From Planococcus sp. (in: firmicutes) (lineage in GTDB: Bacteria > Bacillota > Bacilli > Bacillales_A > Planococcaceae), in the NCBI GenBank assembly GCA_030147455.1, contig JASKZU010000308.1, positions 1-10,829 of the forward strand: a stretch of 10,829 nt of DNA. The letters are read 5' to 3'. The position numbers were made by a program, and so were the translations under genes. Of this stretch, positions 5,080-10,829 are shown piece after piece (position 1 is the stretch's first letter; each line of letters opens with the position of its first letter). The notes beneath the pieces are model-generated. The model did not search any database. It had not been told where the DNA came from and worked only from the letters and a program-made list of their open reading frames with translations.

Positions 5080-6181
5080 CCGCCTTGAATTAGCCAATTA
5101 CCGCAACTATGAGTCGCTTACACTCGAATTTTCCCCGGAAATCAATGTCTTTATCGGCGAAAACGCTCAAGGCAAAACCAATATCATGGAATCGCTTTAC
5201 GTGTTGTCCATGGCAAAATCGCACCGGACAAGCAATGACAAAGAATTGATACGCTGGGACGCGGAATATGGTAAAATTAAAGCTGATGTGCTCCGGAAAT
5301 ACGGCAAATTGCCGTTGGAAATCAGCTTTTCCAAAAAAGGCAAAAGTGCCAAGGTCAATCACCTGGAGCAAAAGCGGCTGAGTGATTATATCGGCCAATT
5401 AAACGTCGTCATGTTCGCTCCTGAAGACCTTCACTTGGTTAAAGGCAGCCCGCAGGTCAGACGTCGCTTTATCGATATGGAAATCGGCCAGATTTCGCCG
5501 GTTTACCTGCACGATCTCGTCAATTACCAAAAGCTGCTGAAGCAGCGCAATCATATATTGAAACAAAACTACGGCAAACAAGCAGTCAATGACGTGATGT
5601 TCGAAGTGTACAACGAGCAATTCATTGAAGCGGCTGTAAAAATCATTCGAAAAAGATTCCAATTTATGGAATTGCTCCAGAAGTGGGCAGAACCGATTCA
5701 TCACGGCATTTCCCGTGGGCTTGAACAATTGCAGATCCGCTATCAGCCGATTAGCGGCCTTAAGCCCGAATGGACGCCTGAAGAGATGGCGTCCTTTTTA
5801 GAGCAAAAGCTTCAGGAAGTGAAAAAGCGCGAACTGGACCGCGGCGTCACACTTGTCGGCCCTCACCGTGATGATCTTCAATTTATGGTCAACGGCTATG
5901 ATGTCCAGACTTACGGTTCCCAGGGCCAGCAGCGAACAACAGCGTTGTCGCTGAAGCTTGCGGAAATCGAACTGATCAAGCAGGAAGTCGGCGAAGCGCC
6001 GGTTCTTCTGCTTGATGATGTATTGTCGGAACTCGACGATTACCGCCAGTCGCATTTGTTGAATACGATTCGCGGTTCTGTCCAGACGTTTGTCACAACG
6101 ACCAGCGTCGAAGGCATTCAGCACGATACGATTCAAAGCGCCCGTCTTTTTGAAGTGACGAAAGGGACGGTCAAGGAGTGA
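5069..6181 (+). CDS. recF: DNA replication/repair protein RecF
   Basis: This is a 370-residue SMC-like ATPase, the usual Bacillus length. With RecO and RecR it helps load RecA at single-strand gaps and stalled forks. The N terminus MRIDRLELANYRNYESLTLE is followed by Walker A GENAQGKTN (30-38). The ABC-type signature YGSQGQQRTTALSLKLAE starts at residue 282, and Walker B is VLLLDDVLSELD with Asp316-Asp317. FAPEDLHLVKGSPQVRRRFID around residues 115-135 is also a conserved RecF segment. The ATG lies inside the last codons of yaaA; GAAGG lies about 10 nt upstream, and coupling to yaaA translation is likely. The remB ribosome binding site is embedded in its last codons. Confidence 0.98.
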   Translation: MRIDRLELANYRNYESLTLEFSPEINVFIGENAQGKTNIMESLYVLSMAKSHRTSNDKELIRWDAEYGKIKADVLRKYGKLPLEISFSKKGKSAKVNHLEQKRLSDYIGQLNVVMFAPEDLHLVKGSPQVRRRFIDMEIGQISPVYLHDLVNYQKLLKQRNHILKQNYGKQAVNDVMFEVYNEQFIEAAVKIIRKRFQFMELLQKWAEPIHHGISRGLEQLQIRYQPISGLKPEWTPEEMASFLEQKLQEVKKRELDRGVTLVGPHRDDLQFMVNGYDVQTYGSQGQQRTTALSLKLAEIELIKQEVGEAPVLLLDDVLSELDDYRQSHLLNTIRGSVQTFVTTTSVEGIQHDTIQSARLFEVTKGTVKE

Positions 6182-6187
6182 CGGGGC

Positions 6188-6397
6188 ATGTATGTTCAAA
6201 TCGCATCATCACAGCTGATTTCAACTGATGAAATCATTGCGGTAGTCGATCCCGAACACTATGTGCCGTCTGCTTTTGTGCGGCTTTTAGTGCCGACCTC
6301 AGCCGTAAAATCCTATGTTGTGACAGACGACTTTATTTACGGATCTCCTTACAAAGCGCAGGCACTATTGAAGAAAATTCAGGAAAACCGGTTATAG
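6188..6397 (+). CDS. remB: RemB-like extracellular matrix regulator (YaaB, DUF370 family)
   Basis: This is a 69-residue protein between recF and gyrB, the place held by remB (yaaB) in B. subtilis. It begins MYVQIASSQLISTDEIIAVVD and near the C terminus has KSYVVTDDFIYGSPYKAQALLKK. The pattern MY...ST..I....D and KS.VVT...IY.SP.....LKK matches what I recall of RemB, but the middle is shorter and diverged (B. subtilis RemB is about 81 residues). In B. subtilis RemB acts with RemA in activating biofilm matrix genes; that function is not certain here. AAGGAG (6173-6178), inside the end of recF, lies 9 nt before the ATG, and only 6 bp separate the two genes. The next gene, gyrB, begins 44 bp downstream, with no clear promoter in between. 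Confidence 0.78.
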   Translation: MYVQIASSQLISTDEIIAVVDPEHYVPSAFVRLLVPTSAVKSYVVTDDFIYGSPYKAQALLKKIQENRL

Positions 6398-6441
6398 GCA
6401 GTTTTGAAATACGAGTTGCAGAGAAAGAGCAGGTGAATGGA

Positions 6442-8370
6442 ATGGCTATGGAAGATACAGATCTTCAGCAATCATATGGCGCCAATCAGATTCAGGTATT
6501 GGAAGGCTTAGAAGCGGTTCGGAAACGGCCGGGTATGTATATAGGTTCTACGGGATCAAGAGGATTGCACCACTTGGTATGGGAAATTGTGGATAACAGC
6601 ATTGACGAAGCCCTTGCCGGCTACTGCGATGAAATCCGCGTGACGATCGAACAAGGCGACTGGATCCGTGTAGAAGACAACGGACGTGGAATCCCAGTTG
6701 ATATGCAGGAAAAAATGGGTCGTCCGGCAGTCGAAGTCATCATGACTGTGCTGCATGCCGGCGGTAAATTCGGCGGCGGCGGCTATAAAGTATCCGGCGG
6801 CCTTCATGGCGTTGGGGCTTCAGTCGTTAACGCATTGTCTAAAACGACTGAAGTTTATGTTCACCGGGACGGCAAGCGCCATTTTATCCAATTTGAACGC
6901 GGCGCTGTCACGAAAGAACTGGGCGTAATCGGAGAAGCCGAAAAAACAGGCACAACGATTCGATTCCAAGCAGACGAACAAATCTTTAAAGAAACGACCG
7001 TATATGAGTTTGATATTCTTGACCATCGCTTGCGCGAACTGGCGTATTTAAACCGCGGGTTGAAAATTGTCGTGGCAGATGAGCGGGAAGGCCACCCCCA
7101 GGAAAAGACATACCACTACGAGGGCGGCATCAAGTCCTATGTAGAGCATTTGAACAAATCAAAAGATCCGCTTCACGAAGAAGCCATTTTTGTCGAATCC
7201 GAACGCGACGGCATCAACGTGGAAGTTGCGATGCAGTATAATGCAGGATTTGCGGCGAATATTTTCTCGTTTGCCAACAATATCAGCACGCACGAAGGCG
7301 GAACACACGAATCCGGCTTTAAAACAGCGCTCACGCGCGTTATCAATGACTATGGCCGCAAAAACGGCATTTTAAAAGACGCCGAAGCCAACCTGACCGG
7401 TGAAGATGTCCGTGAAGGCTTGACAGCCATCATTTCCGTCAAACACCCGGATCCCCAGTTTGAAGGCCAAACAAAAACAAAACTCGGCAATACCGAAGTT
7501 TCGACTATCGTCAATAACCTGTTTTCGGGCGGATTTGAACGCTTTTTGCTGGAAAACCCCGCAATAGCGAAGAAAATCGTCGAAAAAGGGATTATGGCTT
7601 CCCATGCACGGATGGCTGCCAAAAAAGCACGTGAATTTACGCGCCGGAAATCAGTCTTGGAAGTATCCAGCTTGCCTGGTAAACTTGCCGACTGTTCTTC
7701 ACGCGACCCGAAAATCAGCGAAATCTACATCGTAGAGGGCGACTCGGCAGGCGGATCGGCCAAATCCGGACGCGACCGCCATTTCCAGGCAATCTTGCCG
7801 CTTCGAGGAAAAATCCTCAACGTTGAAAAAGCCCGCCTGGACAAAATCTTGGTGAACGCGGAAATCCGCAACATTATTACAGCGCTCGGCACCGGCATTG
7901 GCGAAGAATTCAACTTGGCTAAAGCCCGCTATCACCGGATCATTATCATGACAGATGCCGATGTGGACGGCGCCCATATCCGGACACTTCTGTTGACATT
8001 CTTGTTCCGTTACATGCGTCCATTGATCGAAGCTGGCTATATTTACATCGCACAGCCGCCGTTGTTCCAAATCAAACAAGGCAAACATGTCGATTACGTG
8101 TATTCTGACGCCCAGTTGAAAGCGGCGCTAGCTGAACTGCCGGCAACGCCGAAACCACATGTCCAGCGCTATAAAGGACTTGGGGAAATGAACGCGGAAC
8201 AGCTATGGGATACAACTATGGATCCGGATTTCCGGACATTGCTGCAAGTAACGCTTGAAGACGCCATCACTGCGGATGAAACATTCCATATGCTGATGGG
8301 CGACGACGTGGAACCGCGCCGCAACTTCATCGAAGAAAATGCTAGTTACGTTAAGAATTTGGATGTTTAA
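6442..8370 (+). CDS. gyrB: DNA gyrase subunit B
   Basis: This is the 642-residue ATPase subunit of DNA gyrase (A2B2), which introduces negative supercoils. The N-terminal GHKL ATPase domain shows EIVDNSIDEALAG with the catalytic Glu, DNGRGIPV, and HAGGKFGGGGYKVSGGLHGVG. The transducer follows, with the QTKTKLGN lysine. The TOPRIM domain has EGDSAGGSAK starting at Glu432 and DADVD with Asp505, Asp507 and Asp509 for magnesium. The C terminus RYKGLGEMNAEQLWDTTMDP and EPRRNFIEENA completes a full-length protein. Three in-frame starts are possible: GTG 6433, ATG 6442 and ATG 6448. I chose 6442 because AGGTG (6431-6435) is 6 nt upstream. An exact DnaA-box sequence (6588-6596, minus) falls in the EIVDNS codons. 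gyrA follows after 30 bp. Confidence 0.98.
   Translation: MAMEDTDLQQSYGANQIQVLEGLEAVRKRPGMYIGSTGSRGLHHLVWEIVDNSIDEALAGYCDEIRVTIEQGDWIRVEDNGRGIPVDMQEKMGRPAVEVIMTVLHAGGKFGGGGYKVSGGLHGVGASVVNALSKTTEVYVHRDGKRHFIQFERGAVTKELGVIGEAEKTGTTIRFQADEQIFKETTVYEFDILDHRLRELAYLNRGLKIVVADEREGHPQEKTYHYEGGIKSYVEHLNKSKDPLHEEAIFVESERDGINVEVAMQYNAGFAANIFSFANNISTHEGGTHESGFKTALTRVINDYGRKNGILKDAEANLTGEDVREGLTAIISVKHPDPQFEGQTKTKLGNTEVSTIVNNLFSGGFERFLLENPAIAKKIVEKGIMASHARMAAKKAREFTRRKSVLEVSSLPGKLADCSSRDPKISEIYIVEGDSAGGSAKSGRDRHFQAILPLRGKILNVEKARLDKILVNAEIRNIITALGTGIGEEFNLAKARYHRIIIMTDADVDGAHIRTLLLTFLFRYMRPLIEAGYIYIAQPPLFQIKQGKHVDYVYSDAQLKAALAELPATPKPHVQRYKGLGEMNAEQLWDTTMDPDFRTLLQVTLEDAITADETFHMLMGDDVEPRRNFIEENASYVKNLDV
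6588..6596 (-). other. Exact DnaA-box sequence inside gyrB
   Basis: TGTGGATAA (TTATCCACA on the minus strand) occurs in the codons for Val-Asp-Asn of the conserved ATPase motif. It is about 3 kb from the unwinding element. It may be a chance result of codon choice or a DnaA site that acts on gyrase expression or titrates DnaA. Confidence 0.4.
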
Positions 8371-8400
8371 CGCATCAAGAGTTGAGAGGGGGCTGCGGAC

Positions 8401-10829
8401 GTGGCACAACGATCAGGCAGCGGAGTAGAAGAAATTAATATCAGCACAGAGATGCGCACGTCATTTCTCGATTATGCAATGAGTGTTATCGTCTCGCGTG
8501 CATTACCGGATGTTCGTGATGGGCTGAAGCCGGTGCATCGGCGTATTCTATATGCGATGCACGACCTCGGAATCACAGCGGACAAAGGCTATAAAAAATC
8601 GGCGCGTATCGTCGGCGATGTAATCGGTAAATACCATCCGCACGGCGACAGCGCGGTGTATGAAACGATGGTACGGATGGCACAGGATTTCAGCTATCGC
8701 TATATGCTTGTTGACGGACACGGCAATTTCGGGTCGGTTGACGGCGATGCGGCAGCAGCCATGCGTTACACAGAGTCTAAAATGTCGAAGATTTCGATGG
8801 AAATCCTGCGTGATTTGAACAAAAACACAATCGATTACCAGGAAAACTATGACGGCCAGGAAAAAGAACCGGTCGTTTTGCCGAGCCGTTTCCCGAACTT
8901 GCTCGTCAACGGAACGTCCGGCATCGCGGTCGGAATGGCCACAAACATCCCGCCGCACAATCTTGGGGAAACGATCGACGCGGTTCTTGCGTTGGCGGAC
9001 AACCCAGCTATTACTACAGAAGAATTGCTGGAATATTTGCCAGGCCCTGATTTTCCGACCGGAGGCATCATCCTCGGACGGAGCGGCATCCGCCGCGCCT
9101 ACGAAACCGGCAAAGGTTCGGTGTTGATTCGTGCGGTCGTTGAGATTGAAACAAAGCCAAACGGCAAAGAAACGATTTTGATCCATGAACTTCCTTACCA
9201 AGTGAACAAAGCGCGGTTGATTGAAAAAATCGCCGAGCTTGTGCGTGATAAAAAAATCGACGGCATTACCGACCTGCGCGACGAATCCGACCGCAACGGC
9301 ATGCGTGTCGTCATCGAAGTGCGCCGGGATGCCAGCGCCAATGTGCTGTTGAACAACCTGTACAAGCAAACGGCGATGCAGACGAGCTTCGGCATCAACA
9401 TGCTGGCACTCGTGGATGGCCAGCCGAAAGTACTGGGCTTGAAAGATGTTCTTTATCATTACCTGGAGCACCAAAAAGTCGTTATTCGCCGCCGTACGCA
9501 GTTTGATCTGCAAAAAGCGGAAGACCGTGCACACATTCTTGAAGGCCTGAGGATTGCACTCGATCATATCGATGCGATTATTGCGCTGATCCGCGGATCT
9601 CAAACAGCAGAAGAAGCACGCAACGGCTTGATGAACAACTTCAATTTGTCAGAGCGGCAATCCCAAGCTATTTTGGATATGCGCCTTCAGCGGTTGACTG
9701 GTCTCGAACGAGATAAAATCGAAGAAGAATACCTCGGCCTTGTCGCGCTTATTAACGAGCTGCGTGAGATTTTGGCGAACGAATCGAAAATTCTTGAAAT
9801 CATCCGTGAAGAAATCCTGGAAATTAAAGAGCGCTTCAATGATGCACGCCGGACAGAAATTACAGTCGGCGGCACGGAAATGTTTGAAGACGAAGACCTT
9901 ATCCCACGGGAAGCGTCTGTTCTGACATTGACGCACAACGGCTATATCAAACGTTTGCCGGCCAATACGTACCGCAGCCAAAAGCGCGGCGGACGCGGCG
10001 TGCAGGGAATGGGCACAAACGAAGATGATTTTGTAGAGCACCTTCTATATACTTCAACACACGATACGATCCTTTTCTTCACGAGCGAAGGAAAAGTTTA
10101 TCGCAAAAAGGGCTATCAAGTTCCTGAATATGGCCGGACAGCAAAAGGCTTGCCACTCGTCAACTTGCTGGAAATCGGGAAAAACGAAAAAGTCACAGCT
10201 GTCATCCGCGTAGAAGAGTTTAAAGAAGATGCATTCTTCTTCTTTACGACACGTCAAGGGCTCAGCAAACGAACGCCAGTGACGAGCTATGCCAACATCC
10301 GCCAAAACGGATTGATTGCCCTTAACTTGAAAGAAGATGACGAGCTGATCTCAGTGAAGCTGACGGACGGCAAAAAAGAAATCGTTATCGGAACACAAGA
10401 CGGTGCGTTGATTCGTTTCCCGGAAACCGATATTCGCAGCATGGGCCGTGCAGCAAGCGGAGTACGCGGGATTCGACTGCGTGAAGGCGATAAGGTAGTA
10501 GGGATGGAAATCCTGGAGACAGGTGACGAAATTCTGGTCATCACCGAAAACGGCTACGGCAAACGCACAAAAGAAGAAGAATACCGCGTTCAGTCCCGTG
10601 GAGGCATGGGAATCAAGACGTGCCACATCACGGAGAAAAATGGACCGCTGGTGGCAGTTCGTTCTATTAATGGAACAGAAGACATCATGCTCATTACACA
10701 GCATGGCGTGTTGATCCGGATGGACGTTGAAGATATTTCTACGACCGGCAGAAACACGCAAGGCGTCCGACTGATCCGTCTTGGCGACGAAGAAGTGGTG
10801 GCAACCGTCACCAAAGTCAAAAAAGACTT
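8401..10829 (+). CDS. gyrA: DNA gyrase subunit A, 3' end cut by window edge
   Basis: The frame is open from GTG 8401 to the right edge (about 809 codons and two bases); B. subtilis GyrA has 821 residues, so nearly the whole gene is present. It is the breakage-reunion subunit that makes the transient double-strand cut. RALPDVRDGLKPVHRRILYAM is the start of the catalytic core. Tyr123 in AAAMRYTES is the active-site residue that links to DNA. The quinolone-determining region HPHGDSAVYE has Ser84 and Glu88, the drug-sensitive residues. The C-terminal beta-pinwheel starts after about residue 500 and carries the GyrA box QKRGGRG (527-533) that wraps DNA. AGAGGGGG (8385-8392) lies 8 nt before the GTG. 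It is co-transcribed with gyrB, with no terminator between them. Confidence 0.98.
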   Translation, partial: MAQRSGSGVEEINISTEMRTSFLDYAMSVIVSRALPDVRDGLKPVHRRILYAMHDLGITADKGYKKSARIVGDVIGKYHPHGDSAVYETMVRMAQDFSYRYMLVDGHGNFGSVDGDAAAAMRYTESKMSKISMEILRDLNKNTIDYQENYDGQEKEPVVLPSRFPNLLVNGTSGIAVGMATNIPPHNLGETIDAVLALADNPAITTEELLEYLPGPDFPTGGIILGRSGIRRAYETGKGSVLIRAVVEIETKPNGKETILIHELPYQVNKARLIEKIAELVRDKKIDGITDLRDESDRNGMRVVIEVRRDASANVLLNNLYKQTAMQTSFGINMLALVDGQPKVLGLKDVLYHYLEHQKVVIRRRTQFDLQKAEDRAHILEGLRIALDHIDAIIALIRGSQTAEEARNGLMNNFNLSERQSQAILDMRLQRLTGLERDKIEEEYLGLVALINELREILANESKILEIIREEILEIKERFNDARRTEITVGGTEMFEDEDLIPREASVLTLTHNGYIKRLPANTYRSQKRGGRGVQGMGTNEDDFVEHLLYTSTHDTILFFTSEGKVYRKKGYQVPEYGRTAKGLPLVNLLEIGKNEKVTAVIRVEEFKEDAFFFFTTRQGLSKRTPVTSYANIRQNGLIALNLKEDDELISVKLTDGKKEIVIGTQDGALIRFPETDIRSMGRAASGVRGIRLREGDKVVGMEILETGDEILVITENGYGKRTKEEEYRVQSRGGMGIKTCHITEKNGPLVAVRSINGTEDIMLITQHGVLIRMDVEDISTTGRNTQGVRLIRLGDEEVVATVTKVKKD

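Noticed and set aside
8644..8664. Possible fluoroquinolone-resistance change in gyrA
   Set aside because: Ser84 and Glu88 are the usual residues of sensitive Bacillales, so no resistance substitution is visible at these positions.
8548..9603. 351-codon open frame antisense to gyrA
   Set aside because: It lies wholly opposite the conserved gyrA frame, has low-complexity composition rich in His, Arg, Phe and Val typical of a reverse-frame shadow, and has no family motif.
1..10829. Undescribed accessory or defence system
   Set aside because: Every coding segment is accounted for by core origin-region genes in the canonical Bacillales order, with no foreign insert, repeat array, transposase or integration scar seen.

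Overview
This window is the chromosomal replication origin region of a low-to-mid GC Gram-positive bacterium of the order Bacillales. Every gene is a housekeeping gene in the classical Bacillus order: jag - yidC/spoIIIJ - rnpA - rpmH < oriC > dnaA - oriC - dnaN - yaaA - recF - remB - gyrB - gyrA. The proteins closely resemble those of Bacillus subtilis as I remember them. DnaA starts LEHLDEIW, the remB homologue is short and diverged, and the third codon positions are moderately GC-rich. These hint at Planococcaceae (Planococcus or Sporosarcina-like), but that is inference and was not tested by a search.

Left arm (1-1606, minus strand): rpmH (L34) is read leftward from a promoter with perfect consensus hexamers (1644-1673). 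It is followed by a terminator-like hairpin, then rnpA (RNase P protein), yidC (membrane insertase) and the 5' end of jag/khpB, which runs off the left edge. yidC and jag overlap by 4 bp.

Origin, upstream half (about 1674-2081): this gene-free stretch of several hundred bp carries at least five exact DnaA boxes plus several one-mismatch boxes on both strands. An extended -10 promoter for dnaA lies at its right end. dnaA itself starts at a TTG with a good ribosome binding site.

Origin, downstream half (3426-3595): the dnaA-dnaN spacer holds further DnaA boxes, two of them forming the arms of a perfect 12-bp inverted repeat. It continues with a tandem box, a short GC-rich spacer, a DnaA-trio tract (CTA CTA CTA TTA CTG) and a very AT-rich stretch. 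This matches the basal unwinding element known from B. subtilis, so strand opening most likely occurs here.

Right arm (3596-10829, plus strand): dnaN (sliding clamp) ends in a strong intrinsic terminator. A new transcription unit then probably begins: yaaA (S4 domain), recF (recombination ATPase, overlapping yaaA), remB, gyrB and gyrA. gyrA is truncated by the window edge, with about 809 codons visible. All genes point away from the origin, so they are co-oriented with replication on both replichores.

I found no mobile element, tRNA, rRNA, CRISPR or accessory system. The window looks like conserved core chromosome, and the observations of interest concern origin architecture and small regulatory signals rather than a new system.
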